Positions 43,439 to 52,476 of a stretch of DNA of 61,193 nucleotides are shown piece by piece (position 1 is the first letter of the stretch; the number at the start of each line of letters is the position of its first letter). The position numbers and the translations under genes are program-made. The stretch is from an uncultured bacterium (GTDB taxonomy: Bacteria > Verrucomicrobiota > Kiritimatiellia > CAIVKH01), in assembly GCA_937958885.1 (NCBI GenBank), contig CALGMT010000014.1:1-61193 (forward strand). The letters run 5' to 3'. The notes under the pieces were generated by a model. The model made no database searches and was not told the origin of the DNA. It was given only the letters and a program-made list of their open reading frames with translations.

Positions 43439-44623
43439 ATGAATTCCTCTGTTGCCAGCCGAAATGCCCTCGCATCGGCTCGCCGCATCGTCGTGAAAAT
43501 AGGCAGCCGCGTGCTGGTCCAGAAAACGGGGCGGCCGGACCGGCGGCGCATGCGGGAGCTGGTGCGGCAGCTCGCGCGCCTGCATGATGCGGGGCGCGAA
43601 CTGATCGTGGTCTCGTCCGGCGCCATCGGCAGCGGCATCGAAGCGCTCGGCTGGCGCAAGCGGCCCGCGACGCTGAAGCTGCTGCAAATGGCCGCTGCCG
43701 TCGGACAATCGCGCCTGATGGCTGCCTATGACGAGCTGTTCGACGCGCACGACATCCGCATCGGTCAGATCCTCCTGACTCACGAGGACCTGCGCCACCG
43801 CACGCGGCACCTGAATGCGCAAAACACCATGGAGACCCTGCTCGAGCACCGAGTGATCCCTATCGTGAACGAGAACGACGTGGTCGCAATCGACGAAATC
43901 AAATTCGGCGACAACGACCTGCTCGCCGCGTTGACCGCGCTGCTGGTGCAAGCGAATGCGTTGGTCTTGCTGACCACCGTAGACGGTTTTCGCGCGCCCA
44001 TGGCCGGCGGCCGAACACGCCGCGTGCCAACGCTCGACGGCGTGAGCGAGAAGGAACTGGCACTTGCGCTCGGCAAAGGGAGCGAACTCTCCACGGGCGG
44101 CATGGCGAGCAAGCTGCAATCGGCGGGCATGGTTGCGGAAAATGGAATCCCCGTGATAATCGCGAACGGTAGAAAGGACGGCGCGCTGGAGCGCGCGCTG
44201 GCGGGCGCAGACGAGGGCACGCTGATTCGCCCGGCGTCCGACTCGAAGGCATTGTCGCGCCGCGAGCGCTGGATCGCGCTGTTCCATCGCCCCGAGGGCG
44301 CGGTGATTGTGGACGAAGGCGCTCGGGGCGCGCTCGTCGAAAAGGGGCGCAGCTTGCTGCCCGTCGGCATTCGGGACGTCGAGGGCGATTTCGAAGCCGG
44401 CGCGGTGGTCAACATCAAGACGACCGACGGCGCCGTGCTCGGCCGCGGGTTGAGCGCGTTCAGCAGTACGGAGATCCGGCTGATGAAAGGTCTGCAATCG
44501 TCCGCGCTCGCCGCGCGGCTCGGCGGCGCGGAAACACCGGTGGTGGTGCACCGCGATAACTTGGTTTTTCGAACAAAAAACCCGCCTACGGCGGGCCATG
44601 AGGTGACGCATGAATCTGCATGA
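43439..44623 (+). CDS. proB: Glutamate 5-kinase
   Basis: First step of proline synthesis: phosphorylation of glutamate. The 394 residues start with an amino-acid-kinase domain (RIVVKIGSRVLVQKTG, VVSSGAIGSGIEALG, VIPIVNENDVVAIDEIKFGDND, GKGSELSTGGMASKLQSA). A C-terminal PUA domain (about 290-375; GALVEKGRSLLPVGIRDVEGDF) follows. It overlaps proA by 14 nt. The last 15 residues are encoded across a hairpin that would act as a terminator on the opposite strand. Confidence 0.96.
   Translation: MNSSVASRNALASARRIVVKIGSRVLVQKTGRPDRRRMRELVRQLARLHDAGRELIVVSSGAIGSGIEALGWRKRPATLKLLQMAAAVGQSRLMAAYDELFDAHDIRIGQILLTHEDLRHRTRHLNAQNTMETLLEHRVIPIVNENDVVAIDEIKFGDNDLLAALTALLVQANALVLLTTVDGFRAPMAGGRTRRVPTLDGVSEKELALALGKGSELSTGGMASKLQSAGMVAENGIPVIIANGRKDGALERALAGADEGTLIRPASDSKALSRRERWIALFHRPEGAVIVDEGARGALVEKGRSLLPVGIRDVEGDFEAGAVVNIKTTDGAVLGRGLSAFSSTEIRLMKGLQSSALAARLGGAETPVVVHRDNLVFRTKNPPTAGHEVTHESA
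44575..44595 (-). terminator. Candidate minus-strand terminator inside the proB 3' end
   Basis: Read on the minus strand, CCCGCC-GTA-GGCGGG (44595-44581) is followed by TTTTTT (44580-44575). It would stop antisense transcription coming through proA, for example any that reads through from 45898. On the plus strand it lacks a T-tract after the stem. Confidence 0.45.
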
Positions 44624-45866
44624 AGAAATAGAGGCCATGGGGCGGCGAGCGGTTGCGGCGGCGCGGAAGCTCGCGCAGCTTTCGGCCCGCCGCAAAAACA
44701 GCATTCTTGAATCGATGGCCTCCGAGCTCGATGCGCGGCGGGATGCGCTGAAGGCGGCGAACGCGCTCGATATGGAGGCGGCGAATGCGGCCGGCCTCTC
44801 CAAGGCGATGCTTGACCGGCTGCTGCTCACCGATAGTCGAATCGACGCGATGATCAAAGGCATACGCGATGTCGTCGGTCTCAAGGACCCTGTCGGCCAG
44901 CAGATCAGCAAGTGGCTTCGCCCGAACGGCCTCGAAATCATCAAAATTCGCGTGCCGATCGGCGTGATTGCAATGTTCTACGAGTCGCGCCCGAACGTCA
45001 CCGCGGACTCGTCCATCCTCTGCATCAAGACGGGCAATGCCGTGATCCTGCGCGGCGGCAAGGAGGCGATGCATTCGAACAAGGCCATCGCCGACGCGCT
45101 GCAAGCCGGCGGCGCGGCGAAGGGACTGCCGGACAACGCCATCCAACTCGTCGGCACCACCGACCGCGAGGCGATCCGCGAGCTGGTCCAACTCGAGGGC
45201 ATCGTGGATCTGGCGATTCCGCGCGGCGGCGAGGGCCTGATCCGCGCGGTCGCCGAACATGCGCGCGTGCCGGTGATCAAGCACTACAAGGGCATTTGCT
45301 ACGTGTATGTGCACGCCTCGGCCGATCGCGCCATGGCGCTGCGGATCATCGAAAATGCGAAATGTCAGCGGCCCGGCGTCTGCAACGCAGCGGAGCACGT
45401 GCTGATGGACGCCGCGCTCGCATCGGAGTTTCTGCCCGAACTTGCGCGGATGCTGCGCGCGCGAAGCGTCGAATTGCGCGGCGACGACGCCGCGCGCGCG
45501 ATTGTCCCGGACCTGAAGCCCGCGACCGACGCCGATTGGGACACCGAGTATCTCGATCTGATTATGGGCGTTAAGGTGGTGCAAGATGTGGACGAGGCCA
45601 TCGCGTTCATCAACACGCATGGGTCGCACCACTCCGACGCGATCATTGCAACAGATCCCGCCGCGCAGCGCGCCTTCACCGATCAAGTGGATTCCGCGAC
45701 GGTGTACGTCAACGCGTCCACGCGATTCACAGACGGCGCGGAATTCGGACTCGGCGCGGAGATCGGCATCAGCACCGACAAGCTGCACGCGCGCGGGCCG
45801 ATGGGCTTGGAAGAGCTCACGACCTACAAGTACGTGATCCAGGGCAGCGGACAGATTCGGGAGTAG
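44610..45866 (+). CDS. proA: Glutamate-5-semialdehyde dehydrogenase
   Basis: Second step of proline synthesis: NADPH-dependent reduction of glutamyl-5-phosphate. The 418 residues include VPIGVIAMFYESRPNVT, KTGNAVILRGGKEAMHSN, the catalytic cysteine region CQRPGVCNAAEHVL, and GAEIGISTDKLHARGPMGLEELTTYKYV near the end. The length is typical. The ATG at 44610 lies within the proB end, so synthesis of the two is coupled. Confidence 0.97.
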   Translation: MNLHEEIEAMGRRAVAAARKLAQLSARRKNSILESMASELDARRDALKAANALDMEAANAAGLSKAMLDRLLLTDSRIDAMIKGIRDVVGLKDPVGQQISKWLRPNGLEIIKIRVPIGVIAMFYESRPNVTADSSILCIKTGNAVILRGGKEAMHSNKAIADALQAGGAAKGLPDNAIQLVGTTDREAIRELVQLEGIVDLAIPRGGEGLIRAVAEHARVPVIKHYKGICYVYVHASADRAMALRIIENAKCQRPGVCNAAEHVLMDAALASEFLPELARMLRARSVELRGDDAARAIVPDLKPATDADWDTEYLDLIMGVKVVQDVDEAIAFINTHGSHHSDAIIATDPAAQRAFTDQVDSATVYVNASTRFTDGAEFGLGAEIGISTDKLHARGPMGLEELTTYKYVIQGSGQIRE

Positions 45867-45897
45867 CGCGGGTCCGCGCGTGGAACCGCGCAGCGGG

Positions 45898-47931
45898 CTA
45901 CTCGGCGGCGGGCCCGCGCGCGAGATGGGCGCGGGCCCGGAGCAGTTGCTCCGCGCTGCCCAGCAGCAACAGCGAATCGCCGGCGCGCAGTTCGAAATCG
46001 GCGTCCGGATTGACGACGGTTTTGCCGTCGCGCTCGATCGCGACAATGCTCGCGCCGGTCTCGGAGCGCAGTTGCAGTTCGCGAATCAACTTGCCGACGG
46101 CGGCCGCACCGGGGGCGAGGATGAAGGGCTCCATCCGCGCCTCACGCAACAGGGCCGGCATCGGATGTTCTTCCTCCGGTTCGTGCGGAGGCTGGGTCCA
46201 CGTTTCCAACACCGCGAACTTCGCGCGGGTGTACCACGCGTTCAGCGCGGGCCCGCGAAATGCGGCCAGCAGCGCGATCGCGGCAATGAGCACGATCGAC
46301 ACATACAGCGGCGGGAGCAGCGCGAGGCTGATGAGCACGGTGAAAAGCGCCAGACCGAGCACCTGAACGACCAGAAACACGTTGGCGAGAAACGACCGCA
46401 GCATCGGCCCGCGCGCGCCGCCGGTTGTGCCGGAAACCGCAATCTCGCTCAGCATCATCCCCATCGCTTGCATCTTCCGAACGGTGGCCACATAAACCGG
46501 CAGGGTCAGCAACGCCGCGCCGAGCCAGCCGATGGTACGCGCGCCGCCGGTCCACTCGGGCAGCCATGCGAGCGGAAGCTGCAGCCAGCGCACGAGGACC
46601 GCGGCAGCGATGAACGTGGCGGCAATGAGCGCGACATTCAGCAGCAATTGCCAAACGAGGCTGCGCACGTGCCGCATCGCGGCGTTCTGCCGGCGGCCCT
46701 CCCGCAGGCGTCCGACCCAGCCGCTATACAGATGCGCCCACGCGAGCATCGGCGCGGGGAGCTGACGTGCGAGAACATCCGCGGCGCGGTCGGCATATCC
46801 GGTGAGATACGGGCGGATCAGCGCATTCAGCGACGCCACGGCGACGATGACGGGATAGAGGTGCGGACCGATCGCGCCGAGGGACAATCCGAGCGTGGCG
46901 AGAATGAACGCAAACTCGCCGACCTGCGCCATGCCGGCGCCGACGCGGAGCGCGGTGTGTCCGTCATAGCCCGCCATCAGCGCGCCGACGGCGCAGGCGA
47001 TCACTTTCGCCGCGATATACACGGTGGTAATGACCAAAACCGGCACGCCGTACTCCCATATGAACGACGGATTGATCAGCATGCCGATGGCGACGAAGAA
47101 GACGGCGGAGAACATGTCGCGGATCGGCGCGGTGAGCCGCAGGATGCGCCCGAGTTCGCGCGACTCGGCCATCATCGCGCCGATCAGGAACGCGCCGAGC
47201 GCGGCGCTGTACCCGATTTTGACGGTCAACAGCGATACGCCGAAACAGAGCGCCAACACGACAATCAGCAGCATCTCATCGCTGCCGAGCCGCCCCACGG
47301 CGCGGAGAAAACGCGGCACCGCGATCAGGCCGATCACAACCGCGGCGACAAGGAAGATGAACAGCCGCGCGAGCGTCAAGGCCACCTCGCCCGCGGGCAG
47401 TTGGCCGGATACGGCAAAGCCCGGCAGCAGAATCATCACAAAAATTACGAAGATGTCGTCGAAAATGCTGACACCCGAGATCAGCACGCCGTGCCGCTCC
47501 TTTAGCGCGTGCGCATCGCGCAGGCTCTTGACCACGATCGTCGTCGACGTCAGCGCGAGCATGATGCCGAGAAAGGTGCATTCCATCGGCGTCCAGCCGA
47601 ACAGCGACCCGAGCGCGTATCCCACCCCGATCATCGCCATGATTTCGATGCTCGCGGTTACAAAGGCGGGTACGCCGACCGATTTCAACTTTTTGAAGCT
47701 GAAGTCGAGGCCGAGCGAGAACATCAGGAAGACGACGCCGATATCGGCGAGGATCTGAATCGTGTTCTCGTCCTGCACGAGCGGAAACGGCGGCGTATGC
47801 GGGCCGATGATGAACCCTGCGAGCAGGTAGCCGAGCACGACCGGTTGCCGCAGCCAGCGGAAGAGCAGCGTGACGAGGCCCGCCACGAGCATCACGACCG
47901 CGAGGTCTTGGAGGAATTGAAGACCGTGCAT
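45898..47931 (-). CDS. CPA2-type cation/proton antiporter with C-terminal TrkA-C domain
   Basis: A 677-residue membrane protein of the KefB/Na+:H+ antiporter family. About 12 helices hold the family segments QPVVLGYLLAGFIIGP, LFMFSLGLDFSFKKLK, ALTSTTIVVKSL and SIFDDIFVIFVMI. A second hydrophobic block follows near 430-580, and a TrkA-C (RCK-C) ligand-binding domain (ETGASIVAIERDGKTVVNPDADFELRAGD) ends it. The ATG at 47931 gives the normal N-terminus. It lies 4 nt after the SulP gene, so the two form an operon. The ion (Na+ or K+) is not decidable from sequence. Confidence 0.88.
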   Translation of the reverse strand: MHGLQFLQDLAVVMLVAGLVTLLFRWLRQPVVLGYLLAGFIIGPHTPPFPLVQDENTIQILADIGVVFLMFSLGLDFSFKKLKSVGVPAFVTASIEIMAMIGVGYALGSLFGWTPMECTFLGIMLALTSTTIVVKSLRDAHALKERHGVLISGVSIFDDIFVIFVMILLPGFAVSGQLPAGEVALTLARLFIFLVAAVVIGLIAVPRFLRAVGRLGSDEMLLIVVLALCFGVSLLTVKIGYSAALGAFLIGAMMAESRELGRILRLTAPIRDMFSAVFFVAIGMLINPSFIWEYGVPVLVITTVYIAAKVIACAVGALMAGYDGHTALRVGAGMAQVGEFAFILATLGLSLGAIGPHLYPVIVAVASLNALIRPYLTGYADRAADVLARQLPAPMLAWAHLYSGWVGRLREGRRQNAAMRHVRSLVWQLLLNVALIAATFIAAAVLVRWLQLPLAWLPEWTGGARTIGWLGAALLTLPVYVATVRKMQAMGMMLSEIAVSGTTGGARGPMLRSFLANVFLVVQVLGLALFTVLISLALLPPLYVSIVLIAAIALLAAFRGPALNAWYTRAKFAVLETWTQPPHEPEEEHPMPALLREARMEPFILAPGAAAVGKLIRELQLRSETGASIVAIERDGKTVVNPDADFELRAGDSLLLLGSAEQLLRARAHLARGPAAE

Positions 47932-47935
47932 GGCG

Positions 47936-49690
47936 TCAGGCGGGCCGCGCGGCGCGTGCGCGCTGCCAGGCGGGGTTGAGGCGGCTGTCGGGCGGGAGCC
48001 GGCGAAACACATCGGCCAAACAAGATTCGAACGACTCGAACGGCGTATCCGTGCGCGCGTAGACGCGATCCGGCGGGATCAACCGCTGCACGGCCTCCTT
48101 GCCGATGATGCGGCCGAGCGCGGGGTTGACGCCGGTCAGATACAGCGTGCCTCCGCTTCCCGCGAACGCCTCGGCCACGTCGAGCAGGACGCTCCAGCAG
48201 GAGTAATCGATCGAATGCGCGCGCCGCATGCGGACGATCAACACACGCGGACGCTGCGCGCGGAGGATCTCATCGAGCCGGGCTCGAAGCGCGTCGGCTT
48301 GTCCGTAAAACAAGTCGCCCTCCAGCGAGATGGCGACCAGGTCGCTCGGCGGATGCGGCGCGCCGGGCGCGTAAGGCGTTTCGTCATAGCGACCCTCCTC
48401 GTCGGCGGGCGTCAATTCCGCAATGTGCACCTCGCATGCGCGGTGCAGGAATATCAACGCGCCCAGCACAATGCCGACGAAAATGCCGTATTCAATGCGC
48501 ACGAAGACCGTGACCAGAAAGGAGGCGGCGAGCAACACCAAGTCGGGACGCGACGTCGCGCGCACGCGCCGAATGCGCGTGAAGTTGATGAGTTTGTAGC
48601 CGATGAAGAACAGGAGACCCGCCAGTGCGCTGATCGGGATCAACTCGAGAACACCGGGTGCGAGCATCAGAATAAGCCCGCTGAAAAGGCCGGTGTAGGC
48701 GTTGCCTAGCCGCGTCGCGACGCCGACATGATCCATCAGCGCGGACCGGCTGAACGAAGAAGATCCGGGCATGCCTTGAAAGAAGGCGGACACGATATGA
48801 CTCATTCCCTGCCCAACGAACTCCTGATTGAAGTCCACCCGTTCCTGCCGCTTCAGCGCAAACGATTGGCCGATCGAAACGGCTTCGATCAGACCGACGA
48901 CCGCGATCGCCAGCGCGGACGGCGCCAAGGCGGCCCAGATGTCGAACGAAAAAGACGGCAACGCGAAGGCCGGCAAACCTGAACTGACCGGTGCGATGTC
49001 CCGCACCAGCTTAATGCCCGCGTCCGGCCCGGCCCATGCCGCATAAAGCGAGGCGAGCAGGAGCACGCCCAACGGCGCCAATGTGGCCCATCGATACCGC
49101 GCAGTGACGAGCAGCACAACGAGACACGCGAGGCCGATACCCACCGTATGCGGGTTGGCTTCGGCGATCAGGCGCAGCGTGCCCCACACCTTCGCGGGCG
49201 GCCAGGCGCCCGCGGGGGATGAAACATTAAACAGATGATGCAACTGGCCGAGCGCGATCAGCGTGCCCGCGCCGACCGTGAAGCCGAGGAAGCCGGATTC
49301 CGGCACCCACTGCACCAAACGTCCGAGCTTTAGCAAACCGCACGCCAGGCGCAGCAACCCGACCATCAGCGTGAGCGTATAACACACGCGCAGAAAATCG
49401 GGCGCGCCCGCCCACGGCAGCAGGGCCGCCGCAGCGAGGAGCGCGGCGGAATTCGTAGGCCCGGTGCTGACAAAGCGGGAGCTGCCCCACAGCGCCCCGG
49501 CCATGGACATCACCGCCACGGCATACAAGCCGTGGACCGGCGGCACGCCCGCCAGCAACGCATACGCCACAGCCTGCGGCGCGGAGAATGCCGCCACGGT
49601 CAGGCCCGCGCGCAGATCCGCGCGCAGCGCGGCGATGGAATAGGCGCGAAATTCCTCGCGGACGACAGGCGGTATGAGCATACGCAGCAT
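47936..49690 (-). CDS. SulP-family anion transporter with STAS domain
   Basis: A 584-residue SLC26/SulP transporter. The N-terminal membrane region (about 14 helices) has AAFSAPQAVAYALLAGVPPVHGLYA, VSTGPTNSAALLA and the GMSHIVSAFFQGMPGSSSFSRSAL segment. A STAS domain starts near residue 460 (VAISLEGDLFYGQADALRARL). Substrates in the family include sulfate and bicarbonate. It could feed the sulfate pathway of this window. Pairing with a cation antiporter instead recalls Na+-driven bicarbonate uptake, and neither reading is settled. Confidence 0.9.
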   Translation of the reverse strand: MLRMLIPPVVREEFRAYSIAALRADLRAGLTVAAFSAPQAVAYALLAGVPPVHGLYAVAVMSMAGALWGSSRFVSTGPTNSAALLAAAALLPWAGAPDFLRVCYTLTLMVGLLRLACGLLKLGRLVQWVPESGFLGFTVGAGTLIALGQLHHLFNVSSPAGAWPPAKVWGTLRLIAEANPHTVGIGLACLVVLLVTARYRWATLAPLGVLLLASLYAAWAGPDAGIKLVRDIAPVSSGLPAFALPSFSFDIWAALAPSALAIAVVGLIEAVSIGQSFALKRQERVDFNQEFVGQGMSHIVSAFFQGMPGSSSFSRSALMDHVGVATRLGNAYTGLFSGLILMLAPGVLELIPISALAGLLFFIGYKLINFTRIRRVRATSRPDLVLLAASFLVTVFVRIEYGIFVGIVLGALIFLHRACEVHIAELTPADEEGRYDETPYAPGAPHPPSDLVAISLEGDLFYGQADALRARLDEILRAQRPRVLIVRMRRAHSIDYSCWSVLLDVAEAFAGSGGTLYLTGVNPALGRIIGKEAVQRLIPPDRVYARTDTPFESFESCLADVFRRLPPDSRLNPAWQRARAARPA

Positions 49691-49735
49691 GCGGTTGCAA
49701 TCTATCCGCCCTGCATTGCGATTGAAAAGGTGAAA

Positions 49736-50992
49736 TCAGCCGGATGCGCGGGAATCCAGCGACCGCGGGGTGTGCAGCAGGGCGGCGTAGTCGGCGGGAT
49801 GCGAAAAGAGGCGGCGCGCCAGCCGATACCCGCCGCGCATGAACCGTTCCTCGTCGGGCGCGGTCGCCGAAATATGAAGACTCCGGATTTCAAGCGGCGT
49901 CAGCAAAGACCCCAAACCGCGTATAAAATCCGAACGCACCACATCGAATACAGCCGCCATCGGTCCGCATATGCGAATCCGACTCGCGCGCATGATGTGT
50001 GCGGCGGACGCCAAATGGCGTCCGATTAATTCCGCGGCGCGTCGCACCTCGCGCAGCGCGACGGGATCGCGCGCGCGAATCAAATCGATCACATCATCCA
50101 GCCGGCGTGCGCGTGGCGCCAATGCCGTCGCCAGGGCCCGCCCGCCCGCATACGCCTCCAGGCATCCGCGCTGCCCGCACCGGCACAATCGACCCTGTCG
50201 CTCGATACGAAGGTGCCCTAGTTCCGGCAGGGTCGGCGCGCCGTCGCCGGCGTCGGCGCCGAACGGTTGAAGCCGATCCCCATGCCCGAACACCACGCCG
50301 ATGCCCAAATCCCAATTGATGACCATGGCGTTCGCATCCGCCGGCAGCGTCTCGCTTTCACCGAAATAGAACGCAAGGCCCAGCGGCACGGCAGCGCACG
50401 GCGCGCCGCAGGCGCGCGCGATTTCCGATGCCCAGTCCACGCCCTCAAGCGCGGAAAGATTGGCCGCCTTCGCGACAATTCCGGTGGCGGGATCGATCAA
50501 GCCGGGCAGGAACACCGCCGCGTGGCGCAGCCGGGCCCCGCGGGCCGCGGCCGCGCGCGCCGCGCGCTTCGCTAGCGCGCGCACGAGCGCGCGCAGCGAC
50601 GGCCGTGCGCGAACGCCCGACAGCTCAACCGATTCGCGATGGAGCGGATGCAGCGCAAAATCGCTCGCGCCGGCATGCAGGTACGGCGCGCCGAATACAA
50701 ACGCCGCGACGGCATTGGCCGGGGCATCCCACTCCACGACCACCGACGGACGCCCGACGCCGCGGCGCGGCGTCGGCGCGCGCCGGATCAGGCCCTCGTG
50801 CTCCAGCCGCTGCACATGCAGGCTGCACGTGCCCTGCGATAGACCGGCGCGCCGCGCCAGATCCGCCAGCGGTAGCGGGCCCCGCTCCGCGATGCATTGC
50901 AGGACCGCGCGCGAGCTTTCCAGACTGCTCAAGTCCAAGCGACCCGCGATATAGCGAGCCAGGCGCCGTTCTGCATGTGGCACAGCGTTCAT
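49736..50992 (-). CDS. ROK-family transcriptional regulator (NagC/XylR-like)
   Basis: A 418-residue repressor. Residues 20-75 form a winged helix-turn-helix (LADLARRAGLSQGTCSLHVQRLEHEGLIRRA). The ROK sugar-binding domain follows, with the zinc motif CRCGQRGCLEAYAGG preceded by LPELGHLRIE. It diverges from the amino-sugar genes across an 89-nt gap holding a dyad, and so probably represses them and itself until a sugar ligand binds. The ligand is likely an amino sugar or its phosphate, inferred from the neighbours. Confidence 0.88.
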   Translation of the reverse strand: MNAVPHAERRLARYIAGRLDLSSLESSRAVLQCIAERGPLPLADLARRAGLSQGTCSLHVQRLEHEGLIRRAPTPRRGVGRPSVVVEWDAPANAVAAFVFGAPYLHAGASDFALHPLHRESVELSGVRARPSLRALVRALAKRAARAAAARGARLRHAAVFLPGLIDPATGIVAKAANLSALEGVDWASEIARACGAPCAAVPLGLAFYFGESETLPADANAMVINWDLGIGVVFGHGDRLQPFGADAGDGAPTLPELGHLRIERQGRLCRCGQRGCLEAYAGGRALATALAPRARRLDDVIDLIRARDPVALREVRRAAELIGRHLASAAHIMRASRIRICGPMAAVFDVVRSDFIRGLGSLLTPLEIRSLHISATAPDEERFMRGGYRLARRLFSHPADYAALLHTPRSLDSRASG

Positions 50993-51022
50993 TTATAACC
51001 AGCGACCCGCAGCATACGCCAT

Positions 51023-51044
51023 TATTATTGAGGCATCAATAATA
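51023..51044. promoter_or_regulatory. Dyad operator between the ROK regulator and ROK kinase genes
   Basis: Half-sites TATTATTGA (51023-51031) and TCAATAATA (51036-51044) are perfect complements around a 4-bp centre GGCA. The location between divergent genes and the AT-rich half-sites resemble NagC/Mlc-type operators. The site ends 38 bp before the kinase ATG. Confidence 0.7.
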
Positions 51045-51081
51045 TTGTTGACTGCGCGCATCCGCCGATTAGCATGTCGCT

Positions 51082-52476
51082 ATGAAGGGTGTCGCTCCTC
51101 CTCCCGCGTCGCTGTTGGACACAGGTATTCGTCCCCTCGCAGGGGAACTGGACGCATGCGACGCGCGCGCGAGGAACAGCCCTCGCAGCACGTCATGGGC
51201 TCTGGCGCTCGAAGGCGCGGCCGGTGTCTTCACGCGTTGGGAAAGTCGAGTCCCCCTGCCCATCACGGATCGGGAGCGCGCGGGCGCGCTGTACATCGTC
51301 AAGTTCATGCTGTGGTCCCGCGGGGGCGCGACACTTTACCTCGCCGCGCCGGACGAAATCGTCCGCGATGTTTCCGCCGCGCTCGCGCCGGGCGGCGACA
51401 TGGCCTTCGACGCCGAGCTGATGGCGCGCGCGTTCGAGCGGCCGTTTGCCGTTCGCGCCTGTCCGATCGAGGAGCTGCCCGCCGAAACGGAGTCGGGCGC
51501 GCCGATCGGCGGCCATCGCGATGGGTGCCGGATCGGATTCGACCTTGGCGCGAGCGACTACAAGATCGCCGCCGTGCGGGAGGGCGAGCCGGTCTTCAGC
51601 GCGGAGTATCCGTGGAAACCGGTGATCGAGCCGGACCCCTCGTATCATTATGCCCTGCTGAGCGCAGGCCTGCGCCATGCGGCCGCGCATCTGCCTCGCG
51701 TGGATGCGATCGGCGGCAGCTCGGCGGGCATCATTGTGGACAATCGCATCATGGTCGCCTCTCTCTTCCGATCCGTTCCGCCGGACCGGTTCGAACGGGA
51801 GGTCAAGCCGCTATTCCTGCGCCTGCAGGCGGAGTGGGGCGTGCCGCTGGCGGTCGCGAACGACGGCGATGTCACGGCGCTCGCGGGCGCGATGGCGTGG
51901 AACCGAAAGGGCGTCCTCGGGATCGCGATGGGATCGAGCGAGGCCGCAGGTTACATCGATCCGCAGGGGCGCATCCGTGGCTGGCTGAACGAACTGGCGT
52001 TTGCGCCGGTGGATGCGCGGCCTGATGCGCCGCGCGACGAATGGTCGGGCGCGGCGGGCGTCGGCGCGCAGTATTTTTCACAGCAGGCGGTGAACCGTCA
52101 CTTGTCCGCCGCTGGCATCGCGCTGCCCGCCGACATGCCGCTGCCGGAACGCCTGGTGCAGGTGCAACAGCTGGCCGACGAGGGAGACCCGCGCGCGGCG
52201 AGCATATTCCGGACGATCGGTCACAACCTCGGGCACACCCTCCCGCTTTACCGCCGATTTTACGAGTTCGGGGATGTGATGATCCTCGGCCGCGTCACCT
52301 CCGGACGCGGCGGCGAAATCCTGATGGAGACCGCCCGCGCCGTATTGAATGAACTATATGAAGAGCGCGGGCCGCCGTTTTACGTCCGCGTGCCGGACGA
52401 GAAATCGCGCCGCGTCGGACAGGCCGTCGCCGCCGCGAGCTTGCCCGCGCTCGGGCCGAAGGCAAGGAACCCATGA
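51082..52476 (+). CDS. ROK-family sugar kinase-like protein
   Basis: A 464-residue protein. After about 150 residues without a recognised domain, a ROK fold starts with GFDLGASDYKIAAV (phosphate loop). It continues with SSAGIIVDNRIM, VANDGDVTALAGAM (catalytic Asp) and IAMGSSEAAGYID. The GHxxxxxxCxCGxxGCxE zinc site of most ROK kinases is replaced by WLNELAFAPVD with no cysteines. It may phosphorylate glucosamine or N-acetylglucosamine, judged only from the PIG-L and nagB neighbours. It overlaps the PIG-L gene by 4 nt. No clear Shine-Dalgarno precedes the ATG. Confidence 0.75.
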   Translation: MKGVAPPPASLLDTGIRPLAGELDACDARARNSPRSTSWALALEGAAGVFTRWESRVPLPITDRERAGALYIVKFMLWSRGGATLYLAAPDEIVRDVSAALAPGGDMAFDAELMARAFERPFAVRACPIEELPAETESGAPIGGHRDGCRIGFDLGASDYKIAAVREGEPVFSAEYPWKPVIEPDPSYHYALLSAGLRHAAAHLPRVDAIGGSSAGIIVDNRIMVASLFRSVPPDRFEREVKPLFLRLQAEWGVPLAVANDGDVTALAGAMAWNRKGVLGIAMGSSEAAGYIDPQGRIRGWLNELAFAPVDARPDAPRDEWSGAAGVGAQYFSQQAVNRHLSAAGIALPADMPLPERLVQVQQLADEGDPRAASIFRTIGHNLGHTLPLYRRFYEFGDVMILGRVTSGRGGEILMETARAVLNELYEERGPPFYVRVPDEKSRRVGQAVAAASLPALGPKARNP

